A stretch of 64,000 nucleotides of DNA from Sporolactobacillus sp. STSJ-5 (GTDB lineage: Bacteria > Bacillota > Bacilli > Bacillales > Sporolactobacillaceae), in the NCBI RefSeq assembly GCF_024385605.1, contig NZ_JANFOJ010000007.1, positions 1-64,000 on the forward strand, in the 5' to 3' direction. The position numbers were made by a program, and so were the translations under genes. Positions 9,247 through 17,625 of this stretch are shown in pieces. The notes beneath the pieces are model-generated. The model was given only the letters and a program-made list of their open reading frames with translations. It had not been told where the DNA came from and searched no databases. Position 1 is the stretch's first letter. Every line of letters begins with the position of its first letter.

Positions 9247-9672
9247 ATGAAGAAGATTATGGCCGCATTTCTTGCATTAACGCTTATTTTTACGCCTGTC
9301 GGTAATTTTGTTTTTCATAGATCGGATCAACAAGTGAGTGCGCGAGGATATCGATCCGGTGTTAAAAGCTTTCAATCGAATCGAGGCACGGGCACGACTT
9401 CATTTTTTAAGAGCAACCGCAGTCAAAATGCACGTACGGGAACCTCAGCAAAGAATTTTACAGGTGGGAGTTTTATGCGCGGGATGATCTTCGGCGGATT
9501 GTCAGGTTTGTTATTCGGCAGCTTGTTCTCGCATCTTGGTGGATTTGGAATGATGGCAGGATTTCTAATCAATTTGATTGCGATTCTTGTGGTTATTTCA
9601 CTTATCCGATACATCATAACGAGTTTTTCAAGGCGAAAAAAGCCTGAGGATTCCAATCCATGGAAACGTTGA
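9247..9672 (+). CDS. Secreted/membrane glycine-rich protein (Tim44-like style), unknown function
   Basis: A 141-residue protein. An N-terminal hydrophobic signal or anchor (about 1-20) is followed by a Ser/Arg/Thr-rich low-complexity stretch. Then comes a glycine-rich hydrophobic segment (GGSFMRGMIFGGLSGLLFGS) and a membrane span, with a short basic tail. Bacillus genomes carry similar proteins beside DUF2653 genes. The AGGAGG site at 9227-9232 is two bases from a TTG (9235) and 14 from the ATG at 9247. I prefer the ATG, but the start is unsure. It overlaps the next gene by 13 bases. Confidence 0.65.
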   Translation: MKKIMAAFLALTLIFTPVGNFVFHRSDQQVSARGYRSGVKSFQSNRGTGTTSFFKSNRSQNARTGTSAKNFTGGSFMRGMIFGGLSGLLFGSLFSHLGGFGMMAGFLINLIAILVVISLIRYIITSFSRRKKPEDSNPWKR

Positions 9673-9950
9673 CGATTTCAGAGCAAGATATTGTCAATGC
9701 ATTATGCCTCCATCTCGCAACCAAAAAAGGTATTAATCCTCAAAAAATCCAAATCGAGCTTCTCTACGATGATGACTATGGATTTTCTGCGGAGGCTTAC
9801 GTTGGTGATCGCAAGCAGATATTAATTGAAGCAAATATTGTTGAGGCTCTCCGTTCATGGGTTGAGATCGAATTAAAAGAAAATCCATACGGATCCCTGC
9901 GATTGGAACTTGATGAAGAAGCAGGAATTATTGCGCATTATCAAAATTAA
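9660..9950 (+). CDS. DUF2653 family protein (YxcD-like)
   Basis: A 96-residue acidic cytosolic protein with the form of Bacillus YxcD/DUF2653: LTISEQDIVNALCLHLATKKG at the start and a central YDDDYGFSAEAYVG. Its function is unknown. It is translated from within the end of the preceding membrane-protein gene, so the two are coupled. The pair recurs in Bacillus, which suggests a joint role. Confidence 0.75.
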   Translation: METLTISEQDIVNALCLHLATKKGINPQKIQIELLYDDDYGFSAEAYVGDRKQILIEANIVEALRSWVEIELKENPYGSLRLELDEEAGIIAHYQN

Positions 9951-9955
9951 AATAG

Positions 9956-9998
9956 AAAAAACTCCCAAGACTGCTCGGGCAGGTCTAAGGGAGTTTTT
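9956..9998 (+). terminator. Terminator after the DUF2653 gene
   Basis: AAAAACTCCC and GGGAGTTTTT form a stem with a GC-containing inner part, ending in T. It can also end the convergent histidine kinase transcript. Confidence 0.8.
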
Positions 9999-10049
9999 AA
10001 TTTATATAGATAAAGAGAGCATTGCAAAAAGTTAAAAGCTGATTTAGAT

Positions 10050-11105
10050 TTACTTAGTTGTCACTTTGGGAAAGCTCAGATGAAATGTTGTGCCGCAATG
10101 CTCCTTGCTTGTTACGTTTACTGTTCCTTTATGATTTTTTACAATAGTGTACGTAACCATGAGACCAAGCCCGGTACCAGTTTCTTTTGTTGTAAAAAAG
10201 GATTTTCCTAAATTATTGAAAATGTGCTGCGGGATTCCCGATCCAGTATCTTGAATAAGGACTTTTTCGTATTGTTCAGAAGAAGTTAGTCGTATTGTGA
10301 TCGTGCCGTGACCATGAATGGCTTCAAGAGCATTTTTAATAAGGTTGACGAATACTTGTTTGAGTTGGGTCTTATCACCAAGAATAAAATGAGAGGCACC
10401 GTCTGAATCAAGAATCATTTGTGTGTTAAGGTTTACAGCCTGTGATTCGAACAGTTGGAGTGTTTCGTTTACAATGTTCGAAAGATCCACTTGGGAAAAA
10501 TGCTCACTTTTTGGTTTTGTGAAGTATAAAAGTTCACTTGTGATTTTCTCGATTTGCTCGATCTCTCGCATTATAATGTCGAGGTAATCCTGATTGAGCT
10601 TTTCAGTGGTCTGCATTAACTGTAAAAAACCTTTGATCGATGTGAGCGGATTTCTAATCTCATGAAGTATCCCTGCTGATAGTTCACCAATCACCGAGAG
10701 CTTTTCAGATTGGATCATGCTTTCCTCAGCCTCTTTGCGGTTGCTGACGTCACGAATGGTTAATTGAACGAGAGACTGATCTTCATCGGGAAAATAAAAC
10801 AGCGCTATTTCCACGGGAATCTGCACATTATTACTTGAATGTATGGAAAGTTGAACGGATTCCGTATCACTTTGACGGCAACAGATCTTATTAAGTGAGG
10901 CATGAATTAAGGGCATATCCAATGGATCGACGAACATGCCTATGGGCAAACCACAGAGTGACGTATGTTCATCAAAAGAGAGCAGACGATTTGCCGCCCG
11001 ATTTGAATAAACAATTTCATCTCCAGAAAGGATCAGGATCGCGTCCATGACCAAGTCAATCATTTTTTTAAAATCGAATTCAGTAGAATTACTGTTACTA
11101 GACAT
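10050..11105 (-). CDS. PAS-domain sensor histidine kinase (sporulation-kinase type)
   Basis: A soluble histidine kinase of 351 residues with no membrane span. A PAS domain covers about 12-120. HisKA follows, with phospho-acceptor His148 in LSAGILHEIRNPLTSIKGF, then HATPase_c with LIKNALEAI, DTGSGI and TGTGLGLMV. Architecture and HisKA sequence are like the Bacillus Kin proteins that feed the Spo0F phosphorelay. No response regulator is adjacent, which is also typical of those orphan kinases. The ligand of the PAS domain is unknown. A strong AGGAGG site precedes the start. Confidence 0.88.
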   Translation of the reverse strand: MSSNSNSTEFDFKKMIDLVMDAILILSGDEIVYSNRAANRLLSFDEHTSLCGLPIGMFVDPLDMPLIHASLNKICCRQSDTESVQLSIHSSNNVQIPVEIALFYFPDEDQSLVQLTIRDVSNRKEAEESMIQSEKLSVIGELSAGILHEIRNPLTSIKGFLQLMQTTEKLNQDYLDIIMREIEQIEKITSELLYFTKPKSEHFSQVDLSNIVNETLQLFESQAVNLNTQMILDSDGASHFILGDKTQLKQVFVNLIKNALEAIHGHGTITIRLTSSEQYEKVLIQDTGSGIPQHIFNNLGKSFFTTKETGTGLGLMVTYTIVKNHKGTVNVTSKEHCGTTFHLSFPKVTTK

Positions 11106-11284
11106 ACCGTTGCCTCCTAAGAAGATGATAGGTTGAACAAATCTATTTGTAAATATATATGAAGCACTTTTAGCAAATATTTCTTCTTATTGTTTTATAT
11201 TGTTGAAAAACAATATGAAAAGTCGAAATAAGCGAATGCTTGTTCCGTATTTCGCAGGTGTCACGATAAGTTCACAATTGAGGA

Positions 11285-11313
11285 TTGTTAAACAAGTAGG
11301 ATTCCATTAAAAT
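11285..11313 (+). promoter_or_regulatory. SigA promoter of the feo operon
   Basis: TTGTTA-17-TAAAAT at 11285-11290 and 11308-11313, directly upstream of a Fur box. Confidence 0.65.
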
Positions 11314-11319
11314 TTAATT

Positions 11320-11338
11320 GAAAACAATTATCATTATC
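11320..11338 (+). promoter_or_regulatory. Fur box at the feo promoter
   Basis: GAAAACAATTATCATTATC matches 15 of 19 positions of the classical Fur consensus GATAATGATAATCATTATC. It lies just after the -10 box, over the expected start of transcription, a repressing position. A fur gene is present at 59111-59611. Confidence 0.8.
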
Positions 11339-11423
11339 AAAGAAATTTCCGAACAGTCGAGATAGGTTTTCATGATTGCCTTGTTAGTAATCCCGACTGT
11401 TGCTTTACGGAAGGAGAACATAT

Positions 11424-11714
11424 ATGAAAAATATGAATCAATCAATACTTGATGAAATGAAATGCCACCGGATCGTGTCAGAGTCTCGATGCAAACCTGC
11501 AATACCACTGAGCCTGGCTCGTGCTGGTGCGCAAGTACATGTGGCATGTGTTTGCGGTAAAGATGAGACACGTCGTCTTCTCGGGAACCTTGGATTTGTG
11601 GAGAATACAGAGGTTACGATCATTGCCGAAATGGATGGTAATGTTATCGTGTCAATAAAAGGAACTAGATTGGCTGTCAGCAAAGCGATGGCCAGACGTG
11701 TTATGACCGTTTAA
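11424..11714 (+). CDS. feoA: FeoA-domain protein (first copy)
   Basis: A 96-residue protein with the SH3-like FeoA domain (PLSLARAGAQVHVACVCGK, LLGNLGFVENTEVTI, GTRLAVSKAMARRVMTV). FeoA proteins are small cytosolic partners of the FeoB iron(II) channel. AAGGAG lies seven bases before the ATG at 11424. It is the first gene of a Fur-box-controlled operon and is followed after 23 bases by a second FeoA. Its own cysteines in VACVCGK are unusual extra features. Confidence 0.9.
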   Translation: MKNMNQSILDEMKCHRIVSESRCKPAIPLSLARAGAQVHVACVCGKDETRRLLGNLGFVENTEVTIIAEMDGNVIVSIKGTRLAVSKAMARRVMTV

Positions 11715-11737
11715 ACGTTGGGAGAGGGTTTGTGACT

Positions 11738-11959
11738 ATGAAAACTTTAAAAGAAATGCAACCGGGTGAAACGGTGACTGTAGCCAAAATCCATGGAGAA
11801 GGCGCATTAAAAAGACGGATTATGGATATGGGAATTACAAAGGGGACAAAGCTCTTTATTCGAAAGATTGCACCACTTGGAGATCCGATCGAGATTCAAG
11901 TACGCGGTTATGAACTGTCCATTCGTAAAGTGGAGGCTGAAAATATCGAACTTATCTAA
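11738..11959 (+). CDS. feoA: FeoA-domain protein (second copy)
   Basis: A 73-residue SH3-like FeoA protein (LKEMQPGETVTVAKI, LKRRIMDMGITKGTKLF, GYELSIRKVEAENIEL). It is nearer to the classical FeoA than the first copy. Start: ATG at 11738 after GGGAGAGGG; a GTG six bases earlier is possible but too close to the site. Two FeoA proteins before one FeoB is a common Firmicutes arrangement and may reflect a heteromeric regulatory part of the transporter. Confidence 0.92.
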   Translation: MKTLKEMQPGETVTVAKIHGEGALKRRIMDMGITKGTKLFIRKIAPLGDPIEIQVRGYELSIRKVEAENIELI

Positions 11960-12002
11960 ATGAAAGCCATAATCAATGATTAAATTGGAAAGGACAATGA
12001 CA

Positions 12003-14138
12003 ATGAAAATTGCTTTAGTCGGGAATCCGAACTGCGGGAAGACTACAATGTTTAATGATCTAACTGGCAGCAGTCAATATGTCGGTAATTGGCCAGGTGT
12101 AACGGTTGAGAAAAAGGAAGGCCGTCTTAAAGGTCATAAAGATGTGATTATTACCGATCTCCCGGGTATTTATTCACTTTCACCCTATACACTTGAGGAA
12201 GTGGTCAGCCGTAACTATCTGATTCATGAGTGTCCGGATGCAATTATTAATCTGGTTGACGGCACAAATTTGGAACGTAATTTGTATTTGACGACTCAAG
12301 TCGTTGAATTAGGCATACCAGTGATCATTGCTTTAAACATGATCGATATCATTAAGAAATCCGGCGATAAAATAAATGTGAAGAAACTCGCAGATAAACT
12401 CGGCTGTCCCGTGGTTGAAACCTCAGCAGTTAAGGGGATAGGGTTAATGACGGCTGCGGAAAAAGCTATTGAATTGGCAACTTCCAAGACAGCCATTCCT
12501 GCAAAACCAGTATTCAGTAAAGAAGTTGAGGCATCGATTGCATCAATTTCTGAACTTGTAAAGGAACATGCAGAACCGGAACGTTTGCGTTGGTACTCAG
12601 TTAAGTTTTTTGAACGCGATGAGAAAGTGCTGGCATCAGTAACATTGTCCGAACAACTGCGAACAAAGCTGAACACAGTCGTAGCTCGGGTCGAAAAAGA
12701 ATTTGAGGATGATAGTGAATCGATTATTACGAATGAACGTTATGATTATATTGAGAACGTTCTTGAAGATACATTACATAAAAAAGGTAGAAAGTTGACT
12801 GCTTCTGACAAGATTGATCGGATTGTTACAAATCGCTTTCTTTCACTGCCTATTTTTGCGGGTATTATATGGCTCGTTTACTATATTTCGGTAACAACGC
12901 TTGGAACGTTAGTGACCGATTGGACAAATGATACCTTATTTGGCGGCTGGATAACAGAAGCCGCAACGCATTTTCTTGAAACAATCGGTACAGCAGATTG
13001 GCTGAATGGTTTGATTGTTGACGGCATTATCGGAGGCGTAGGTACAGTTCTTGGTTTTGTTCCGCAGATGCTGATTCTCTTTTTCTTCCTCTCTATTTTA
13101 GAGGATTCTGGGTATATGGCTCGCGTCGCTTTTATAATGGATCGAATTTTCCGTCGCTTCGGCTTATCAGGAAAGTCATTCATTCCAATACTGATCAGTT
13201 CTGGATGTGGTGTTCCAGGCATTATGGCAACACGGACAATTGAAAACGAGAAAGACCGGAAAATGACAATTATGCTTACGACATTTATTCCCTGTGGTGC
13301 GAAGCTGACAATTATTACGATGATTGTCACAACTTTCTTTCCTGGTTCCACCTGGATCGCACCGGCAATGTATTTTCTAGGACTGACGATGATCGCTGTC
13401 TCCGGAATCATCTTAAAGAAAACAAGACTGTTTGCTGGGGAGCCGGCACCGTTCGTTATGGAACTTCCGTCTTACCGGTTGCCTTCACTCAAAGGCGTTC
13501 TGATTCACATGTGGGAGCGCGGCAAACATTTTATTGTGAAGGCTGGTACAATAATTTTTATTGCTTGCGGATTGATTTGGTTCCTCTCCTCATTTGGATG
13601 GAATATGCGAATGGTTGACGACATTGATCGGAGTATACTCGCTACTCTTGGTCAATTGATCAGTTGGATCTTTATTCCGTTAGGCTTCGGTACATGGAAA
13701 GGTGCAGTGGCGACAATCAGTGCGCTTGTTGCGAAAGAAAATGCGATAGGCACTTTGGCAGTTTTAAGTGGTGTTTCCGATGAAGCGAATACGCAAGCGC
13801 TTATTGCTGGTGTTGGTTCAATGTTCACAGGTGTCAGTGCCTTATCTTTCATGCTATTTAATCTCTTCAATCCACCTTGCTTTGCTGCGATCGGGGCGAC
13901 GAGCAGAGAGATGGGCGGTAGTAAATGGACGTTTATTGCGCTTGGTTATCAAACGTTGCTCGGTTATAGTATTGCCTTTGTTGTTTATCAGCTCGGCAGT
14001 GTATTCTTCCTTGGGAAGAGCTTTGGGCTTGGGCCGATTCTCGCCTTGATTATTATTGCATTTGTCCTATATCTGCTCCTGCGGCCCGCTCCGCGGTCAC
14101 ATACCGTCGATTTGCGAAGCACAAGTGCGCGAGCTTGA
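12003..14138 (+). CDS. feoB: Ferrous iron transport protein B
   Basis: FeoB is the membrane iron(II) permease with a cytosolic GTPase domain. From the ATG at 12003 (GGAAAGGA eight bases upstream) the protein has 711 residues. G-protein motifs are GNPNCGKTT (7-15), DLPG (52-55) and ALNMID near 110. A helical linker follows, then two Gate-type membrane halves with about eight spans, including the conserved cysteine segments SSGCGVPG and FIPCGAKL. It stands between the two feoA genes and the Cys-rich gene in one operon. Confidence 0.97.
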   Translation: MKIALVGNPNCGKTTMFNDLTGSSQYVGNWPGVTVEKKEGRLKGHKDVIITDLPGIYSLSPYTLEEVVSRNYLIHECPDAIINLVDGTNLERNLYLTTQVVELGIPVIIALNMIDIIKKSGDKINVKKLADKLGCPVVETSAVKGIGLMTAAEKAIELATSKTAIPAKPVFSKEVEASIASISELVKEHAEPERLRWYSVKFFERDEKVLASVTLSEQLRTKLNTVVARVEKEFEDDSESIITNERYDYIENVLEDTLHKKGRKLTASDKIDRIVTNRFLSLPIFAGIIWLVYYISVTTLGTLVTDWTNDTLFGGWITEAATHFLETIGTADWLNGLIVDGIIGGVGTVLGFVPQMLILFFFLSILEDSGYMARVAFIMDRIFRRFGLSGKSFIPILISSGCGVPGIMATRTIENEKDRKMTIMLTTFIPCGAKLTIITMIVTTFFPGSTWIAPAMYFLGLTMIAVSGIILKKTRLFAGEPAPFVMELPSYRLPSLKGVLIHMWERGKHFIVKAGTIIFIACGLIWFLSSFGWNMRMVDDIDRSILATLGQLISWIFIPLGFGTWKGAVATISALVAKENAIGTLAVLSGVSDEANTQALIAGVGSMFTGVSALSFMLFNLFNPPCFAAIGATSREMGGSKWTFIALGYQTLLGYSIAFVVYQLGSVFFLGKSFGLGPILALIIIAFVLYLLLRPAPRSHTVDLRSTSARA

Positions 14139-14173
14139 ACGACTAAAACGACCTAATGAGGGGGGACCTGATT

Positions 14174-14398
14174 TTGAATCTGTCAACACTTCTTATTTTT
14201 GTTCTTGTCAGTTCAATGTATTTCTTGGCGTTTCGTTATGTAAAGAGAAACAAAAGCGTGTGTACGGACTGTGGTTTGAGTGGATCATGTCCCATTGAAA
14301 ATCTGAAGCGGAATGCTCACCAAAAGCCATGTTCGATTGCAGCCGCATCGATCCAAAAGCCGACAGCAACTGAATTGCGTGCGATGATTCGTAAGTAA
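14174..14398 (+). CDS. FeoB-associated Cys-rich membrane protein
   Basis: A 74-residue protein with one N-terminal membrane span (about 3-20) followed by a cytosolic cysteine cluster (Cys30, Cys33, Cys39 in CTDCGLSGSC, and Cys53). This is the pattern of the FeoB-associated Cys-rich family, thought to bind iron or an iron-sulfur cluster near FeoB. A GAGGGGGGA site is followed after seven bases by TTG at 14174, the preferred start; the upstream ATG at 14156 precedes the site. It lies 35 bases downstream of feoB. Confidence 0.8.
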   Translation: MNLSTLLIFVLVSSMYFLAFRYVKRNKSVCTDCGLSGSCPIENLKRNAHQKPCSIAAASIQKPTATELRAMIRK

Positions 14399-14433
14399 GC
14401 CATATTATTAATTTTGTGGAAGGACCTGATTAA

Positions 14434-14835
14434 ATGGCGACGTTTCTCATTTTTGCACTACTCGTCATACTTGCTGGATTTGCTTTGCATAGCACAAGGA
14501 AGAGAATGCGGTTAGGCTGCTGCGGATCCGGTGAGGCGCCTGTAAAGAAAATAAAAGTTCATGATCGAGATATGGCACATTATCCTTATGTAGAGACGTT
14601 GCTAATCGATGGAATGACTTGTCATAACTGTGTCATCCACATTGAAAATGCTTTTAATAGATTGGATGGTATCTTGGCCAAGGCTAGTTTGGATACGCGG
14701 ACGGCTACGGTTCACATGCGACAACCTCTGCCGGAAAAGGATCTGCGACGTATCGTATCTGAGGCAGGTTATACAGTCATGAGGATTATAGGGAATCATA
14801 CACCATCAGGTGACCAATTAAATAATATCAACTAA
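14434..14835 (+). CDS. Membrane-anchored heavy-metal-associated (HMA) domain protein
   Basis: A 133-residue protein with one N-terminal span (about 1-19), a short basic/cysteine linker (CCGSGE at 29-34) and a cytosolic HMA ferredoxin-like domain (about 53-118). The HMA metal motif is DGMTCHNC with Cys63 and Cys66, and YTVMRI ends the domain. HMA domains usually carry copper or zinc; here the gene stands last in the feo operon, so iron or metal-trafficking roles near FeoB are an inference. GTGGAAGGACC precedes the ATG. Confidence 0.82.
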   Translation: MATFLIFALLVILAGFALHSTRKRMRLGCCGSGEAPVKKIKVHDRDMAHYPYVETLLIDGMTCHNCVIHIENAFNRLDGILAKASLDTRTATVHMRQPLPEKDLRRIVSEAGYTVMRIIGNHTPSGDQLNNIN

Positions 14836-14887
14836 AATAGGTCTTATTATAAAAAATGAATCATGCACTGTAAAAAGAATGACAGCC

Positions 14888-14916
14888 TTTACATTTTTGA
14901 AGAAAGGGTTTACAAT
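14888..14916 (+). promoter_or_regulatory. SigA promoter of a candidate small RNA
   Basis: TTTACA (14888-14893), 17 bases, TACAAT (14911-14916), in the space after the feo operon with no following ORF. Confidence 0.65.
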
Positions 14917-14922
14917 ATCTTT

Positions 14923-15100
14923 GTTATGAGTTGTTAAATGCCCATCATAATACTTTGCACCTTGCATGGTTACCCAGTTATTTTATATGGATGCGTTAAA
15001 TTCTTATATTGGTCGGATTGCCCATCACGATCAATGCATCAGGATTTGAACGGATTTTATCCATAATTAATCCCTTGAATTTTCAAGGGATTTTTTTTTA
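14923..15100 (+). ncRNA. Candidate small RNA of about 175 nt
   Basis: A good promoter and a strong terminator with a perfect 11-bp stem (AATCCCTTGAA, 15069-15092) and ten T bracket about 175 bases without a plausible ORF. The octamer GCCCATCA occurs twice (14940-14947 and 15020-15027), as might be expected of an accessible C-rich pairing site in a Gram-positive small RNA. It does not resemble 6S, SRP, RNase P or tmRNA as far as I can see by eye. No Fur box overlaps its promoter. Confidence 0.5.
15069..15100 (+). terminator. Terminator of the candidate small RNA
   Basis: AATCCCTTGAA and TTCAAGGGATT pair perfectly around a minimal loop, followed by a run of ten T. Confidence 0.85.
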
Positions 15101-15131
15101 TTTTATATCTGTCTCCATCAAAATTGGTATA

Positions 15132-15158
15132 AAAAAACACTCCGTACGGAGTGCTTTT
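15132..15158 (-). terminator. gpmA terminator
   Basis: The GC-rich palindrome CACTCCGTACGGAGTG lies just after the gpmA stop, with a T run on the minus strand. Confidence 0.8.
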
Positions 15159-15168
15159 CAAAGTTAAA

Positions 15169-15912
15169 TTATTTTGTTTCTGCAGAAGGAAGTACTTCTT
15201 TATCGCTAGGACCGTCAGCGGTCAAGTAGTAGCGATTGAGCGGTTTCAGATTATCGTCTAATTCATAAACAAGCGGTGTGCCTGTAGGAATGTTCAGACC
15301 AACGATTGTACCTGCATCCACGTTGTCAAGGTGTTTAACAAGCGCACGCAGTGAGTTGCCGTGCGCTGCGATAATAACCTTTTTGCCTTCCTTGATTTGC
15401 GGAGCAATTTCATTGTTCCAATAAACAAGTACGCGGTCAACCGTATCAAGAAGGTCTTCCGTAAGCGGTTGTTCCGATTCAGGAAGATTAGCGTATCTCG
15501 GATCATTCAGCTGAGCAACAAAACGTTCGTCGTCTTTTTCAAGAGCCGGCGGCTTAATGTCAGCGGAACGTCTCCAGATATGTACCTGTTCAGCACCGTA
15601 TTTTTCAGCAGTTTTTGCCTTGTTCAATCCTTGAAGAGCACCATAATGGCGTTCATTCAAGCGCCATGAATGTTCTACAGGAATCCAAGTAAGGTTGAGT
15701 TCGTGAAGCACATTCCAAAGTGTGTGGTTTGCTCTTGTGAGCACGGAAGTATAGGCTTGGTCAAATGTGTAGCCGTTTTTCTTCAGAATTTCTCCTGCTT
15801 CTGTTGCTTCTTGTTCACCTTTTTCCGTAAGGTCTACGTCAGTCCAACCAGTAAAACGGTTTTCAAGGTTCCAAGCACTTTGACCGTGCCTGATCAATAC
15901 GAGTTTGATCAT
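15169..15912 (-). CDS. gpmA: 2,3-bisphosphoglycerate-dependent phosphoglycerate mutase
   Basis: Interconverts 3- and 2-phosphoglycerate in glycolysis and gluconeogenesis. The 247-residue protein has the phosphohistidine motif [10 protein letters not shown] (His9), [25 protein letters not shown] and the second catalytic histidine in [14 protein letters not shown], all diagnostic for the cofactor-dependent type. It is monocistronic, with its own terminator and a promoter far upstream (16105-16133), which leaves a leader of nearly 200 bases. Confidence 0.95.
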   Translation of the reverse strand: MIKLVLIRHGQSAWNLENRFTGWTDVDLTEKGEQEATEAGEILKKNGYTFDQAYTSVLTRANHTLWNVLHELNLTWIPVEHSWRLNERHYGALQGLNKAKTAEKYGAEQVHIWRRSADIKPPALEKDDERFVAQLNDPRYANLPESEQPLTEDLLDTVDRVLVYWNNEIAPQIKEGKKVIIAAHGNSLRALVKHLDNVDAGTIVGLNIPTGTPLVYELDDNLKPLNRYYLTADGPSDKEVLPSAETK

Positions 15913-16104
15913 TAGTGTGAAACACTCCTCTCAAATTTGCACATTCGATAATTAATGCTTACCCGAATCGTGAACGATGGTGTATCAGTCACGTTTTATG
16001 CACGGGCAGCATGCATTAAAAGTATCGACGTGATGAAGCCATTTTACTCAAATCACTCGCGTCAAGCGGCATAGAATGACGAAACAGTGATTTTTCATCA
16101 ATTA

Positions 16105-16133
16105 ATTATAACATGCTTTTTTATCTTTGACAT
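16105..16133 (-). promoter_or_regulatory. Promoter reading towards gpmA
   Basis: On the minus strand ATGTCA-17-TATAAT with an upstream TG (extended -10). It leaves a leader of about 185 bases before gpmA, in which I see no clear riboswitch. Confidence 0.55.
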
Positions 16134-16161
16134 TTTCATCTTTTAAAACAATGTGAAAGTA

Positions 16162-16190
16162 TTGTTATCAGCCAATGCTCATATTATAAT
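16162..16190 (+). promoter_or_regulatory. SigA promoter of the thrE-like genes
   Basis: TTGTTA (16162-16167), 17 bases, TATAAT (16185-16190), about 30 bases before the first gene. Confidence 0.75.
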
Positions 16191-16219
16191 GATCTTACTC
16201 AAAAAAAGAGAGAGAAGTC

Positions 16220-17011
16220 GTGAAAATGAATGGTTTCTTAGGGTCATATAAGAGGAAGGACAGCAAGGAAGGATTTGTGCATGAAGTTGCGGCTGTTTGC
16301 GTATTAACGGGAAAAATTCTGCTGCAGAACGGGGCAGAGACATATCGGGTTGAGGATACAATGAATCGAATCGCTAACAGCTTTTCTGTGCATGATGCGC
16401 AGAGTTTTGTTACGCCAACCGGAATCATCTTCTCCATTGAAGACCACGATGTCACGCAGCTTGTGAGAATCAAGAATCGAGGAACTAATCTGCGTAAGGT
16501 CACGCAAGTAAACACCTTGTCAAGAAGAGTTGCTCATGGCGAAGTCAGTCTGAAGGATCTGCACCGTGATTTAATCCAGATCGATCGTTCTACAGTCATG
16601 TATTCGAACAGCTTGCAGATTCTTGCAGCTGCGATTGCCAGCAGCTGTTTTTTACTCATGTTCTTGGGTAAATGGCAAGATTTGCTGCCGGCATTTATCG
16701 CAGGCGGTGCTGGTCAAGCCGGAATGATTTATCTGCATCGGCTCGCGAAAGTTAAGTTCTTTTCTGAATTTATGTCATCGATTTTTATCGGAATGATTGC
16801 ATTAGTCAGTGTAAAGTTGGGATTCGGTGTCGAAATGAATAAAATTATCATCGGTGCTGTGATGCCGCTCGTTCCCGGAGTGCCAATCACAAACGCTGTG
16901 AGAGATATCATGGCCGGCGACTTGGTCGCCGGACTATCGAAAAGCGCAGAAGCAGGCCTGACAGCCTTTGCCATTGGCATTGGCGTGACGGCCGCAATTG
17001 TGCTCGGTTGA
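16220..17011 (+). CDS. Threonine/serine exporter family protein, ThrE N-terminal half
   Basis: A membrane protein with the DUF1212 domain. A cytosolic N-terminus carrying GAETYRVEDTMNRIA and FVTPTGI is followed by about five membrane spans. In Corynebacterium the corresponding half of ThrE, joined to a second domain, exports threonine and serine. Here the two halves are separate genes nine bases apart. The start is GTG at 16220 or ATG at 16226 (only two residues apart), after a GAGAGAGAAG stretch. The substrate in this organism is not proven. Confidence 0.85.
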   Translation: MKMNGFLGSYKRKDSKEGFVHEVAAVCVLTGKILLQNGAETYRVEDTMNRIANSFSVHDAQSFVTPTGIIFSIEDHDVTQLVRIKNRGTNLRKVTQVNTLSRRVAHGEVSLKDLHRDLIQIDRSTVMYSNSLQILAAAIASSCFLLMFLGKWQDLLPAFIAGGAGQAGMIYLHRLAKVKFFSEFMSSIFIGMIALVSVKLGFGVEMNKIIIGAVMPLVPGVPITNAVRDIMAGDLVAGLSKSAEAGLTAFAIGIGVTAAIVLG

Positions 17012-17020
17012 GGTGAGTTC

Positions 17021-17527
17021 ATGCACTTATTTGTCGTCATTACCATTCAATCGATTACTAGTTATCTTGCCACATGTGCGTTTGGTATTATATTCAATAT
17101 TCCATTTAAACCGCTGATCCATGGTGGTTTGATTGGAATGATTGCTTGGCTGATCTACTTCTTCCTGTTTCACTATAGCGGCAATGATTTTGTTGCCACC
17201 TTTGCCGCATCATTTGTCATTGCGCTCATGAGTCAGATCTTTGCACGGCTATGCAAAAATCCGGTCATTCTATATAGTGTATCGGGTATTATTCCACTTG
17301 TTCCCGGAGGGCTCACTTATTCGGTAATGAGCCGTGCGGTGGATAACAATTATGATGTTGCTATTTATTTTGCTGAGAAGGTATTTGTTTTGTCCGGAGC
17401 GATTGCAATGGGATTGATTTTGGCAGAAGTGTTTTATCAAATTTTCGAAAAAATGAAGCATCATGCATCAAATAAAATGGCAGCTGGACTTTTTCTTTCA
17501 AAAAAAGTGAAACATTTCTCGAAATAA
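17021..17527 (+). CDS. Threonine/serine exporter family protein, ThrE C-terminal half (DUF3815)
   Basis: A 168-residue protein with about five membrane spans and the ThrE_2/DUF3815 motif VSGIIPLVPGGLTYSVM. It is the partner of the preceding DUF1212 protein, and together they should form one small-molecule exporter. A TTGAGGTGAG site precedes the start. Confidence 0.85.
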   Translation: MHLFVVITIQSITSYLATCAFGIIFNIPFKPLIHGGLIGMIAWLIYFFLFHYSGNDFVATFAASFVIALMSQIFARLCKNPVILYSVSGIIPLVPGGLTYSVMSRAVDNNYDVAIYFAEKVFVLSGAIAMGLILAEVFYQIFEKMKHHASNKMAAGLFLSKKVKHFSK

Positions 17528-17625
17528 ACTGTAAATTAATTAGGTAATTTGTTACTATAAATGCAAATGAAACAGACCGAATGAAAGAATTATGTACATC
17601 CGGTTATTTTGAGAGGTGAGCGGTT

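Noticed and set aside
12881-13411. 176-codon minus-strand ORF inside feoB
   Set aside because: Antisense shadow of the feoB membrane domain, rich in Ile/Pro as expected from reversed hydrophobic codons.
14923-15068. Candidate small RNA as 6S RNA
   Set aside because: The 5' and 3' parts do not form the long closing stem of 6S RNA when compared by eye.
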